Below, in pieces: positions 17,991-26,294 of a stretch of DNA of 64,000 nucleotides; position 1 is the stretch's first letter; every line of letters begins with the position of its first letter. Below the pieces are notes generated by a model. That model made no database searches. It was not told the DNA's origin and worked only from the letters and a program-made list of their open reading frames with translations. The stretch is from Streptomyces mayonensis. Lineage in GTDB: Bacteria; Actinomycetota; Actinomycetes; Streptomycetales; Streptomycetaceae. The DNA lies in the NCBI RefSeq assembly GCF_018982965.1, contig NZ_JACBYP010000007.1, positions 1-64,000 of the forward strand, written 5' to 3'. Position numbers and translations under genes: made by a program.

Positions 17991-19391
17991 ATGGCAGCAA
18001 CACCCGGCACAGCACCGGCAGCCGAGCGCACCGTCATCGAGAACGGCGCGATCGCCACCGTCGACGCGGACGACACCGAGTACGCCTCGGGACACGTCGT
18101 GATCGCCGGCAACAGGATCGAGTCCGTCGGCGCCGGCCGGGCCCCCGAGGACCTGGAGAACGTCGTGGCCCGGATCGACGCGACCGGACACCTCCTCACA
18201 CCCGGCCTGGTCAACACCCACCACCACTTCTACCAGTGGCTCACCCGGGGCCTGGCCACCGACCACAACCTCTTCGACTGGCTGACCGCGCTGTACCCGA
18301 CGTGGGCGCGCATCGACGAGCCGATGGCCCACGCGGCGGCCCAGGGCTCCCTCGCCATGATGGCCCGCGGCGGCGTCACCACCGCCATGGACCACCACTA
18401 CATCTACCCCGAGGGCACCGGCGACCTCTCCGGCACGATCATCCGCGCCGCCCGCGACATGGGCGTCCGCTTCACCCTCGCCCGCGGCTCCATGGACCGC
18501 GGCGAGTCCGACGGCGGGCTGCCGCCGGACTTCGCGGTGGAGAGCCTGGACGACGCGCTCGCCGCCACCGAGGCCACCGTCCGCGAACACCACGACCCGT
18601 CCTTCGACGCCATGACCCAGGTTGCCGTGGCACCCTGCTCCCCCTTCTCCGTCTCCACCGAACTGCTGCGCCGGAGCGCCGAGCTGGCGCGCCGGCTCGG
18701 GGTGCGACTGCACACCCACGGCTCGGAGACCAAGGAGGAGGAGAAGTTCTGCCACGAGCTGTTCGGCATGGGCCCGACCGACTACTTCGAGTCCACCGGC
18801 TGGCTCGGCGCCGACGTGTGGATGGCGCACTGCGTCCACATGAACGACTCCGACATCGCCGCCTTCGCCCGCACCGGCACCGGCGTCGCCCACTGCCCGT
18901 CCTCCAACGCCCGCCTCGCCGCCGGAATCGCCCGCGTCCCCGACCTGCTCGCCGCCGGCGTCCCCGTCGGTCTCGGCGTCGACGGCACCGCCTCCAACGA
19001 GTCCGGCGAACTCCACACCGAACTCCGCAACGCCCTGCTCGTGAACCGCCTCGGCGCCCACGGCGAGGCCGCGCTGAACGCCCGCAAGGCGCTGCGCCTG
19101 GGCACCCACGGCGGCGCACAGGTCCTCGGCCGGGCCGCGGAGACCGGCTCCCTGGAGGCGGGCAAGCTCGCCGACCTGGTGCTGTGGCGCATGGACACCC
19201 TCGCCCACTCCTCGATCGCCGACCCGGTGACCGCCCTGGTCCTCGGCGCCGCCGCCCCGGTCACGGCGTCGTTCGTGAACGGCCGCCGGATCGTCGAGAA
19301 CGGCAGGCTGCTCACGGTCGACGAGGACGCCGTCGCCCACGCCACGAGGGACGAGGCACGCCGCCTGGCCCGTCGCGCCGCCCAGGCCTGA
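17991..19391 (+). CDS. 8-oxoguanine deaminase-like amidohydrolase
   Basis: 466-residue metal-dependent amidohydrolase. Zinc-ligand motifs in order: GLVNTHHHFYQWLTRGLA near 75-92, LHTHGSETKEEE near 240, WMAHCVHMNDSD and GLGVDGTASNES near 325. The HHHFYQWLTRG block is typical of 8-oxoguanine deaminases; guanine deaminase or a related aminohydrolase remains possible. Either role feeds urate or xanthine into the operon. ATG 17991 is preceded by aaggaag at 5 bp. It lies 175 bp after uricase on the same strand, so it may be the last gene of the urate operon or have a weak promoter of its own; I see none clearly. Confidence 0.88.
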   Translation: MAATPGTAPAAERTVIENGAIATVDADDTEYASGHVVIAGNRIESVGAGRAPEDLENVVARIDATGHLLTPGLVNTHHHFYQWLTRGLATDHNLFDWLTALYPTWARIDEPMAHAAAQGSLAMMARGGVTTAMDHHYIYPEGTGDLSGTIIRAARDMGVRFTLARGSMDRGESDGGLPPDFAVESLDDALAATEATVREHHDPSFDAMTQVAVAPCSPFSVSTELLRRSAELARRLGVRLHTHGSETKEEEKFCHELFGMGPTDYFESTGWLGADVWMAHCVHMNDSDIAAFARTGTGVAHCPSSNARLAAGIARVPDLLAAGVPVGLGVDGTASNESGELHTELRNALLVNRLGAHGEAALNARKALRLGTHGGAQVLGRAAETGSLEAGKLADLVLWRMDTLAHSSIADPVTALVLGAAAPVTASFVNGRRIVENGRLLTVDEDAVAHATRDEARRLARRAAQA

Positions 19392-19441
19392 GCCCGCTCC
19401 TCGGCCAGGTCAACCCCGTACAACAGCACACCACGTGAACT

Positions 19442-19538
19442 CCGGCCGGGAGGGACGGCTCCCGGCCGGCAGCCGTGGACCCCAGCGGCCCACGGCGACC
19501 GACTCCGGGGCGTGCGCGCCCGAGCGCACGCCCCGGAG
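19442..19538. terminator. Two consecutive hairpins after the deaminase gene
   Basis: An 11-bp inverted repeat (arms 19442-19452 and 19459-19469) is followed by a 15-bp perfect inverted repeat (arms 19503-19517 and 19524-19538, loop gcccga). They lie in the 247-bp gap before the permease, so the permease probably has its own promoter. Confidence 0.75.
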
Positions 19539-19638
19539 CGGTACCCCGTTCCCACAACGGTCCCGCACGACCACACCCGCACCACCTCCCTGACACCCGC
19601 GTCAGAGCCGACGTGTAACCGACCGGAGGAACACCGCC

Positions 19639-21030
19639 GTGGCCGACCACCCAGTTGACGAGAAGCTCCCGCCACTCAAGATGGCGACGACCGGCCTCCA
19701 GCACGTGGCCGCGATGTACGCCGGAGTCGTCGCCCCGCCCCTGGTCGTCGGTGCGGCCATCGGCCTGACCGCCACCGAACTCACCTTCCTCACCGGCGCC
19801 TGCCTGTTCACCGCGGGCCTCGCCACCTTCCTCCAGACCCTCGGCATCTGGAAGATCGGCGCCCGGCTGCCCTTCGTCAACGGCGTCACCTTCGCCGGTG
19901 TCGCCCCCATGACCGCGGTCGTCGCCTCCACCGACGACACGTCCGACGCGCTGCCGATCATCTTCGGCGCGGTCATCGTCGCGGGACTCCTCGGCTTCCT
20001 CGCCGCCCCCGTCTTCTGCAAGGCGATCCGCTTCTTCCCGCCGGTCGTCACCGGCACCGTCATCACCCTCATCGGCATATCCCTGCTGCCCGTCGCCTTC
20101 GACTGGGCGCAGGGCCCCAGCCCCACGGCGGACGACTACGGCTCGGCCACCCACCTCGGCCTGGCCGCGGCCACCCTCGTGATCGTCCTCGTCCTGCGCC
20201 GGTTCACCCGCGGCTTCGTCAAACAGATCGCCGTACTCCTCGGCCTGGTCGCGGGCACCCTCATCGCGATCCCCTTCGGCGCCACGGACTTCGCCCCCGT
20301 CGCGGAGGCGGACGTCGTCGGCTTCCCGACGCCCTTCCACTTCGGCGCCCCGCAGTTCCAGATCGCCGCGATCGTCTCCATGTGCGTCGTGATGGTGGTC
20401 TCGATGACCGAGTCCACCGCCGACATGCTCGCCCTCGGCGAGATCGTGGACCGCCCGGCCGACGAGAAGACCATCGCCGCCGGGCTGCGCGCCGACACCC
20501 TCGGCACCGCGATCAGCCCGGTCTTCAACGGCTTCATGTGCAGTGCCTTCGCCCAGAACATCGGCCTGGTCGCGATGACGAGGATCCGCAGCCGCTACGT
20601 CGTCGCCGTGGGCGGCGGCTTCCTGGTGCTGATGGGCCTGTGCCCGGTGGCCGCCTCGCTCATCGCCGTCGTACCGCGCCCGGTGCTCGGCGGGGCCGGC
20701 GTGGTGCTGTTCGGCTCGGTCGCGGCGAGCGGCATCCAGACCCTGGTGCGGGCGAGCCTGGACAAGGACAACAACGCCCTGATCGTGGCCGTCTCGCTGG
20801 CCGTCGGCATCATCCCCATCGCGGCGCCGGAGTTCTACCACGCGTTCCCGGAGAACGCGAAGATCATCCTGGACTCCGGCATCTCGACGGGCTGTGTGGC
20901 CGCGGTCCTGCTCAACCTGGTCTTCAACCACGTCGGCGGCGGCCGGGACCGCGACGCGGAGGACGTCACCCACCCGATGGAGGCGGGCGGCGAGCTCACC
21001 GAGTCGTCCAGGGCCGCGGCCACCCCGTGA
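19639..21030 (+). CDS. NCS2-family urate/xanthine permease
   Basis: 463-residue polytopic membrane protein, a proton-coupled nucleobase carrier. N-terminus GLQHVAAMYAGVVAPPLVVG and PFVNGVTFAGVAPM are typical of the urate/xanthine branch. The TM8 segment VSMTESTADMLALGEI carries the substrate-binding Glu, and the family signature FNGFMCSAFAQNIGLVAMTR follows near 300. Twelve or more hydrophobic segments are visible. GTG 19639 has cggagga 8 bp upstream. Placed at the end of the urate gene block, it most likely imports urate, xanthine or a related purine. Neither operator type found elsewhere in the locus is seen in its upstream region. Confidence 0.93.
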   Translation: MADHPVDEKLPPLKMATTGLQHVAAMYAGVVAPPLVVGAAIGLTATELTFLTGACLFTAGLATFLQTLGIWKIGARLPFVNGVTFAGVAPMTAVVASTDDTSDALPIIFGAVIVAGLLGFLAAPVFCKAIRFFPPVVTGTVITLIGISLLPVAFDWAQGPSPTADDYGSATHLGLAAATLVIVLVLRRFTRGFVKQIAVLLGLVAGTLIAIPFGATDFAPVAEADVVGFPTPFHFGAPQFQIAAIVSMCVVMVVSMTESTADMLALGEIVDRPADEKTIAAGLRADTLGTAISPVFNGFMCSAFAQNIGLVAMTRIRSRYVVAVGGGFLVLMGLCPVAASLIAVVPRPVLGGAGVVLFGSVAASGIQTLVRASLDKDNNALIVAVSLAVGIIPIAAPEFYHAFPENAKIILDSGISTGCVAAVLLNLVFNHVGGGRDRDAEDVTHPMEAGGELTESSRAAATP

Positions 21031-21063
21031 GCCCCGTCGCCGCCCGCGCGGCCGGCCGGGGCG

Positions 21064-21486
21064 CTACAGCCCGAACAGCCCCGGATCCGCCGCCAGTTCC
21101 TTGAACCGCTGCCGCGGGTCGGCGACCAGCTTGCGGGCAGCCAGGTCCATCAGCCCGCCGACGCCCTCGGCCTCCGCCGCCACCGTGCCGTCGGTCTTGC
21201 GGATGAGCTGCAGGATCCGGAAGGTCTTGCCCTCGCCCCACTCGAATGCGCAGGTCACCGTCACTTCGTCACCGGCGAGGAGCTCCCGCCGGTAGCGGAT
21301 CCTGGTCTCCAGGGCGACCGGTCCGACCCCGCCCGCGACCAGTTCGGACTGCCTGATCCCGGCCGCCTGGAGCAGCGACCAGCGGGCGTGTTCGGCGTAG
21401 TTCAGATACACGGCCTGGTTCAGGTGGCCCTGGGTGTCGGTCTCGTACCCGCGGACGGTCACCGGCACGGAAAACGGCTCGCTCAC
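21064..21486 (-). CDS. Hotdog-fold acyl-CoA thioesterase
   Basis: 140-residue 4-hydroxybenzoyl-CoA thioesterase-like protein. The motif YETDTQGHLNQAVYLNYAEH near residues 14-33 holds the catalytic Asp and the long helix; AFEWGEGKTFRILQLIRKTD and the C-terminal DPRQRFKELA complete the fold. GTG 21486 is chosen because gagagg lies about 8 bp upstream and the family starts here. It is convergent with the purine permease and 55 bp from the upstream hypothetical gene on the same strand, so the two may be co-transcribed. The substrate is unknown. Confidence 0.88.
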   Translation of the reverse strand: MSEPFSVPVTVRGYETDTQGHLNQAVYLNYAEHARWSLLQAAGIRQSELVAGGVGPVALETRIRYRRELLAGDEVTVTCAFEWGEGKTFRILQLIRKTDGTVAAEAEGVGGLMDLAARKLVADPRQRFKELAADPGLFGL

Positions 21487-21541
21487 CGCTGCTGCCTCTC
21501 CTCGTGGACGTATCGGCCCAGTGCGTCCTGGCACGGTGGCG

Positions 21542-22231
21542 TCACACCTTCCGGGGGGAGGCCAGCAGGTAACGGGCCCGGGAGCGCGGCTCGGTGTGCT
21601 CCCCGACCTGCCAGCCCGCCCCCTCCAGCGTCCCGGCGTACGCCTGCAACGCGTTGCCGTCCGGGCCGTGCACGGCGACGGCCTCCGGCTGCGGCGTCGC
21701 CCGCACCCGGTACCCGTCGCGGCCGTCCGGCCCCGCCGGACGGTGCCCGGCCGCCTCCAGCGCCAGTGCGGCAGCGCGCACGAGATGCGACCGCTCCCAC
21801 CCGCACGGCCGCTCCGTACTCCCGTCGGGCTGCGTCATCCGCCGCAGCTCGAGCAGCCCCTGCCAGGCCCCCCGAACCTCCCGCAGCCGCGCGGAGGCGG
21901 CCTCACCCGGCACCGGCTCCTCACCGCCGACCCGCGCGGCGAACACGTCCCGCGAGGCCGGTCCGGACGACGCCCGGGCCGCCGAGGCATCCGGCCGGCC
22001 ATCCGCTTCCCGCCCGACCGCTTCCCGCCTGTCCGCTTCCCGCCCGTCCGCCTCCCGTATCCGATGCCCGGCCGGTGTCAGGAAGTGGTCGTGCGGCGGG
22101 CGCGGATGCCGGAAGGCGAGCCCCCGCTTCACCAGCGCCGCCAGCTGCGCCTCCGTCCCCTTCAGGCGTCCGGAGACGGGATCGGCGGCAGCGATGACAC
22201 GCCGCTGGGCGGCGGTGGGCGACAGGGCCAC
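21542..22231 (-). CDS. Hypothetical protein with Arg/Glu-rich repeat
   Basis: About 229 residues, not recognised. The N-terminal 60 residues (VALSPTAAQRRVIAAADPVS ... GTEAQLAALVKRGLAFR ... LTPAGHRIREA) resemble a winged-helix unit of the kind seen in actinobacterial regulators. Then comes a short degenerate repeat READGREADRREAVGREADG near residues 60-80, and a C-terminal domain VRATPQPEAVAVHGPDGNAL ... GWQVGEHTEPRSRARYLLA. GTG 22231 has ggaaggggg about 8 bp upstream; GTG 22261 is also open. There is no membrane segment. Confidence 0.6.
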   Translation of the reverse strand: MALSPTAAQRRVIAAADPVSGRLKGTEAQLAALVKRGLAFRHPRPPHDHFLTPAGHRIREADGREADRREAVGREADGRPDASAARASSGPASRDVFAARVGGEEPVPGEAASARLREVRGAWQGLLELRRMTQPDGSTERPCGWERSHLVRAAALALEAAGHRPAGPDGRDGYRVRATPQPEAVAVHGPDGNALQAYAGTLEGAGWQVGEHTEPRSRARYLLASPRKV

Positions 22232-22279
22232 GGCACGCCCCCTTCCGTCTCGTCGGCTCACCGGTGACGCCTTCGAAGA

Positions 22280-22879
22280 CTACGACGGAGGTCTGACATT
22301 CCAGGCGGCGATCACCGGCCGCCCGTGCTCCGTGCCCAGCCGGCACAGCGTGCCGGTGCCGAGCTGGAACAGCGCGCCGTGCGACGGCGGCAGCCCCAGG
22401 TGCCGTGCGGTCAGCACCCGCAGGAAGTGCCCGTGCGCCACCAGCACCACACACCCCTCGGTGTCGGCGAACGAGGCCTCCACCGTGGCCAGCACCCGGT
22501 CGGCCCGCGCCCCCACCTGCTCGGGCGTCTCCCCGGGGCGGTCCGGCGGGCCGGGCGCGACCCCGTCCGTGAACAGGAACCAGTCCGGCCGGTCCCGGTG
22601 GATCTCGACCGTCGTGACGCCCTCGTAGCCGCCGTAGTCCCACTCGTGCAGATCCGGCTCGACGCGCACCTCGTGCAGCCCGATCAGCTCGGCCGTCTCC
22701 CGCGCCCGCTCGAAGGGGCTGACGAAGGCGGCCCCGATCCGGTGCGACCTGATCAGCGGCACCAGACTCCGCGCCTGCTCCCGCCCCTTCGCGGTCAGCG
22801 GAACGTCCGTCAGCCCGGTGTGCCGCCCGGACCGCGACCACTCGGTCTCACCGTGCCGAACCAGAAAAAGATCACCCAT
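22280..22879 (-). CDS. Histidine phosphatase (phosphoglycerate mutase-like)
   Basis: 199 residues. RHG motif LFLVRHGETEWSRSGRHTGL at the N-terminus with catalytic His8, FVSPFERARETAEL near 52, the acid/base Glu in LHEWDYGGYEGV near 77, and the second His in VLVAHGHFLRVLTARHLGL near 148. This is an acid-phosphatase or phosphoglycerate-mutase-type enzyme; SixA/GpmB-like members act on varied phosphoesters, so the substrate is open. Its start overlaps the end of a short upstream reading frame, hinting at translational coupling. Confidence 0.9.
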   Translation of the reverse strand: MGDLFLVRHGETEWSRSGRHTGLTDVPLTAKGREQARSLVPLIRSHRIGAAFVSPFERARETAELIGLHEVRVEPDLHEWDYGGYEGVTTVEIHRDRPDWFLFTDGVAPGPPDRPGETPEQVGARADRVLATVEASFADTEGCVVLVAHGHFLRVLTARHLGLPPSHGALFQLGTGTLCRLGTEHGRPVIAAWNVRPPS

Positions 22880-22994
22880 ACGTCCAGGCTACGGGCAGCT
22901 CGCGCCGGAGTTCGCCGGCGGCGAGGGTCTGCACCATGAACTTCACGGTGGACAGCAGTTCTCCGGTACGCGGGTGGCGGGCGGCGAGCTCCAT
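22872..22994 (-). pseudogene. Possible 40-codon ORF or remnant before the phosphatase
   Basis: A frame reading MELAARHPRTGELLSTVKFM ... TLAAGELRRELP ends with a stop that overlaps the phosphatase start. Its third positions are coding-like and the segment looks like the C-terminus of a real protein. In-frame sequence before the ATG is also coding-like for only five codons, back to a stop. No ribosome binding site. It may be the tail of a decayed gene. Confidence 0.3.
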
Positions 22995-23226
22995 CGCGGA
23001 GAACGCGTGCCTCTGCGGTCATGAACTGCCGTGGAGGCAGGCAGGGCAAAGCGCGCTCTCTTCACCGTGACGCTCGAATCACCCGGCTCGTTGGTACGGC
23101 AGTGTGACCGTCACCCGCGGAACCGGCCGGATCGTGTCCCAAGGGGGAGCGGGGCCGTGTGTCCGGCGGCTGCCGCTGTACGGGAGACCGCCGTGCCCGG
23201 ACCCGGCCTGCCCTTCAGGGAGTCTC
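22995..23226. other. Short intergenic region before the methyltransferase operon
   Basis: 232 bp with lower GC than the surroundings (for example around 23040-23110), containing the promoter region of the methyltransferase-UbiA operon. No clear -35/-10 pair could be fixed and no repeat is visible. Confidence 0.4.
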
Positions 23227-23988
23227 ATGCCCAGCCCGTACGTCCCGGCCCCGGCGGCCGGTACCTTCGCCGAGCCGCTCGCCGATGCCCAGGCACCGTT
23301 CGAGACCGGCCTGCGGCTGGTGGACCGGCACGCGCATGAGGGCAGTCCCCGGGAGTTCGCGATGTTCGACCTGCGGTGGGATCTGCTGCCGGGGGTGTTC
23401 GCTCCTGTGCACACCGACTCCACCGAGCTGTTCACCGCATGGCTGCCCTTCCCGGTGGGAGGGAAGTTCCTGGAAGTGGGCTGTGGCGCGGGGGTGACCG
23501 CGGTCGTGGCGGCCCTCGCCGGCTGCGCACACGTGACGGCGGTGGACATCACCGCGGAAGCGGTCCACAACACCGAGGTCAACGCCGCACGCCACGGTGT
23601 CGGTGACCGAGTCCGGGCTGTGCGAAGCGACCTCTTCGATGCTCTGGCACCCGGTGAACGCTTCGACCTGGTGTTCTGGAACTCCAACGTCGTCCCCGCC
23701 CCCGACGAGTTCGTCTACGACCACGGGCTCCAGCACGCGATCTTCGACCGCGGTTACAGCGCGCACCGTCGCTACCTGAGCGACGGCCTGACGCGTCTGA
23801 CCGAAGCGGGCCGGCTGTTCCTCGGCTTCAACAGTCTCGGGGACCTGCCCCGGCTGACCTCACTGGCCACAGCGTCGGGAACGCGGATCACCGCCCGCCG
23901 GGACAGCGCCCGCCACACATCCGACGTCCCGGTGACCTTTCAACTGCTGGAGATCACCGCCGACCCCGGCAACCGGGCCGCCACATGA
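23227..23988 (+). CDS. SAM-dependent methyltransferase
   Basis: 253-residue class I methyltransferase. SAM-binding motif I is KFLEVGCGAGVTAVVAALAG near residues 83-102, followed by VTAVDIT (motif II). At motif IV it reads RFDLVFWNSNVVPAPDEFV instead of the NPPY of PrmC/HemK-type enzymes, so a glutamine-methylating role is unlikely. The N-terminal 75 residues (GLRLVDRHAHEGSPREFAMF, DLRWDLLPGVFAPV) probably cap the active site. ATG 23227 has aggg 6 bp upstream. Its stop overlaps the UbiA gene as ATGA, so the two act as a pair. This suggests methylation of a prenylated small molecule or of its precursor, which is inference. Confidence 0.85.
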   Translation: MPSPYVPAPAAGTFAEPLADAQAPFETGLRLVDRHAHEGSPREFAMFDLRWDLLPGVFAPVHTDSTELFTAWLPFPVGGKFLEVGCGAGVTAVVAALAGCAHVTAVDITAEAVHNTEVNAARHGVGDRVRAVRSDLFDALAPGERFDLVFWNSNVVPAPDEFVYDHGLQHAIFDRGYSAHRRYLSDGLTRLTEAGRLFLGFNSLGDLPRLTSLATASGTRITARRDSARHTSDVPVTFQLLEITADPGNRAAT

Positions 23989-24938
23989 GCGCCGGGCACC
24001 CACCCGCCGGAGCGATCACACCCGTTCCCAAGGCCGTCAGCTACCTCAGGCTCGGCAAGGCACGCATCTACCACTACGTGTACGGATGGGCGCTCGGCCT
24101 GGTGCTCCTGCACACCGACGGCATCGCCGTCACCACCAAGGCCGTCCCCCTGACCCTCCTGCTCGTCGGCATCCTGGCGTTCCAATGGAGCACCTCGGCG
24201 GCCGACGACGTCTGCGGATTCCTCAACGGCAGCGACGCCCGCAACTACGCGGACCGGCCGGCGATCACGCGCGTGCGCAAGCCCCTGCTCACCGGCGCGC
24301 TGACGCTGCCGGAGGCCACGCGGTTCGCCGTCGTCACATGGTGCGCCGGCCTGGCCGCCCTCCTGCTCGCCGCCGCCTCGCTCGGCCGGCACGTCCCCGT
24401 CCCGGCGCTGGCGGTGGCCGTTCTCACCCCGGCCTTCGCCGTCCAGTACTCCTGCGGCGCCAAGCTCAGCTACCGCCCCCTCGGACTGGAATCGACAGTC
24501 CTCTTCACCGGCGCCTACACCGTTTTCGTGCCCTACTGGTTCGTCACCGCCACCCTCAGCCCCACCACGCTCCTGGTCAGCGCCCTGGTCGGGCTGTGGC
24601 TCCTCCTCGTGGTCGCCTACGGCAACGCCTCCGACCGGGACGGGGACCGTGCCGTCTCGCGCAGAACCCTCGCCGTCATCCTTCCCCCGGCCTGGTTCGC
24701 CGCCCTGCTCCACCTGCTGGTCGCCACGAACGCGGTGCTGCTCGTCCTGCTGTCCACGACACTGCGACGCCCCGAGCCGATCCTCCTCACCGCTCCCGTC
24801 ACGGGCCTGCAACTGGCCCAGCTCTACTACGGCGTGTACCGCCGGGAACTGCGCAAGGCGCGGTTCCTGGTCCTCGTCTCCATCGACATCGGATCCGTCG
24901 CCCTGGCCGCCGCCCTTCTCACGAGCCGCTCCGTGTGA
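23985..24938 (+). CDS. UbiA-family membrane prenyltransferase
   Basis: 317 residues with about eight or nine hydrophobic segments. The two Asp-rich motifs are in the expected loops: DDVCGFLNGSDARNYADRP near residues 68-86 and YGNASDRDGDRAVSRRT near 208-224, which would bind Mg-diphosphate. The first is followed by RVRKPLLTGALTLPEATRFA, as in UbiA proteins. It would transfer an isoprenoid chain to an acceptor ring or other nucleophile. It is coupled to the methyltransferase by a 4-bp overlap. No menaquinone or haem-O genes are nearby and CtaB is unlikely by sequence, so a specialised metabolite is the better guess. Confidence 0.85.
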   Translation: MSAGHPPAGAITPVPKAVSYLRLGKARIYHYVYGWALGLVLLHTDGIAVTTKAVPLTLLLVGILAFQWSTSAADDVCGFLNGSDARNYADRPAITRVRKPLLTGALTLPEATRFAVVTWCAGLAALLLAAASLGRHVPVPALAVAVLTPAFAVQYSCGAKLSYRPLGLESTVLFTGAYTVFVPYWFVTATLSPTTLLVSALVGLWLLLVVAYGNASDRDGDRAVSRRTLAVILPPAWFAALLHLLVATNAVLLVLLSTTLRRPEPILLTAPVTGLQLAQLYYGVYRRELRKARFLVLVSIDIGSVALAAALLTSRSV

Positions 24939-24998
24939 GACCCACAAGGCCCGGGCCTGAACGAAACTGTGGGGGGCACGTCCGAGCGCGGGGGGCGC

Positions 24999-26207
24999 CT
25001 ACTGCCGGTACCCGCTCAGGAAGCGGCCGATGCGGCCGATCGCCGCCTCCAGGTCGTCCGCGTAGGGCAGGGTCAGGATGCGGAAGTGGTCCGTTCCCGG
25101 CCAGTTGAAGCCGGTGCCCTGGACGACCTGGATCTTCTCGCGGAGCAGCAGGTCGAGGACGAACTTCTCGTCGTCGTGGATCCTGTGGACCTTCGGGTCG
25201 ATCCGAGGGAAGGCGTACAGCGCGCCCCTGGGCTTGACGCAGGAGACACCCGGGATGTCGTTCAGGCGCTCCCAGGCCACGTCCCGCTGTTCGCGCAGCC
25301 GGCCGCCCGGAGCGGTCAGTTCGTGGATGGACTGGCGGCCGCCGAGCGCGGCCTGGATGGCGTACTGCGCGGGCGCGTTGGCGCACAGCCGCATGGAGGC
25401 CAGCATGGTCAGGCCCTCCAGGTAGTCCTTCGCATGCTGCTTCGGGCCCGTCACCACCAGCCAGCCGGAGCGGAAGCCCGCCACCCGGTACGTCTTGGAG
25501 AGGCCGCAGAAGGTGAGGACCACCAGGTCGGGGGCGAGGGAGGCGGCCGCGTGGTGGACGGCGTCGTCGTACAGGATCTGGTCGTAGATCTCGTCGGCGA
25601 AGACCATCAGGCCGTGGCGGCGGGCCAGGTCCAGGATGCCCTCGACGATCTCCTTGGGGTAGACGGCGCCGGTGGGGTTGTTGGGGTTGATGATGACGAC
25701 CGCCTTGGTGCGGTCGGTGATCTTCGACTCCATGTCGGCCAGGTCGGGGTACCAGTCAGCCTGCTCGTCGCACAGGTAGTGGACCGCCCTGCCGCCCGCG
25801 AGGGTCGTCACCGCCGTCCAGAGGGGGAAGTCGGGGGCGGGGATCAGGACCTCGTCGCCGTCCTCGAGGAGAGCCTGCACGGCCATGGAAACCAGCTCCG
25901 AGACGCCGTTGCCCAGGAAGACGTCGTCCACGTCCACCTCCAGGCCCAGTGCCTGGTAGCGCTGGGCGACGGCCCGGCGGGCGGAGAGGATGCCGCGCGA
26001 GTCCGTGTAGCCGTGCGCCTGCGGCAGCATCCGGATCATGTCCTGGACGATCTCCTCCGGCGCCTCGAAGCCGAAGAGCGCCGGGTTGCCGGTGTTGAGG
26101 CGCAGGACGCTGTGGCCCGCCTCCTCCAGTGCGTTGGCGTGCTCGATCACCGGGCCGCGGATCTCGTAGCAGACCTCGCTGAGCTTGTTCGACTGCCGGA
26201 ACTCCAT
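24999..26207 (-). CDS. PLP-dependent class I aminotransferase (AlaA-like)
   Basis: 402-residue fold-type I aminotransferase. Starts MEFRQSNKLSEVCYEIRGPV, then LRLNTGNPALFGFEAP. PLP-site motifs: VIINPNNPTGAVYPKE near 175-190, FADEIYDQILYDD near 207, and the Schiff-base lysine in TFCGLSKTYRVAGFRSGWLV near 235-254. Overall most like the AlaA/AlaT alanine-pyruvate aminotransferases. The start has ggagggg 9 bp upstream. It diverges from an HxlR regulator across an 87-bp gap with a nested CTTGG/CCAAG inverted repeat, so regulation by that protein is likely. Confidence 0.93.
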   Translation of the reverse strand: MEFRQSNKLSEVCYEIRGPVIEHANALEEAGHSVLRLNTGNPALFGFEAPEEIVQDMIRMLPQAHGYTDSRGILSARRAVAQRYQALGLEVDVDDVFLGNGVSELVSMAVQALLEDGDEVLIPAPDFPLWTAVTTLAGGRAVHYLCDEQADWYPDLADMESKITDRTKAVVIINPNNPTGAVYPKEIVEGILDLARRHGLMVFADEIYDQILYDDAVHHAAASLAPDLVVLTFCGLSKTYRVAGFRSGWLVVTGPKQHAKDYLEGLTMLASMRLCANAPAQYAIQAALGGRQSIHELTAPGGRLREQRDVAWERLNDIPGVSCVKPRGALYAFPRIDPKVHRIHDDEKFVLDLLLREKIQVVQGTGFNWPGTDHFRILTLPYADDLEAAIGRIGRFLSGYRQ

Positions 26208-26237
26208 GCGCGGCTTCCCCTCCGGAATCTGGTGTTG

Positions 26238-26263
26238 CTTGGTTTTACCAAGTGACAGCTTGG
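26238..26263. promoter_or_regulatory. Nested inverted repeats in the aminotransferase/HxlR gap
   Basis: CTTGGTTTTACCAAG (26238-26252) is a perfect inverted repeat, and CCAAGTGACAGCTTGG (26248-26263) a second one sharing its right arm. This gives three CTTGG-type half sites in 26 bp between two divergent genes. It is a good candidate operator for the HxlR protein. Confidence 0.65.
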
Positions 26264-26294
26264 AAAGTCCAACAACTTGTCTACACTGCGTCGC

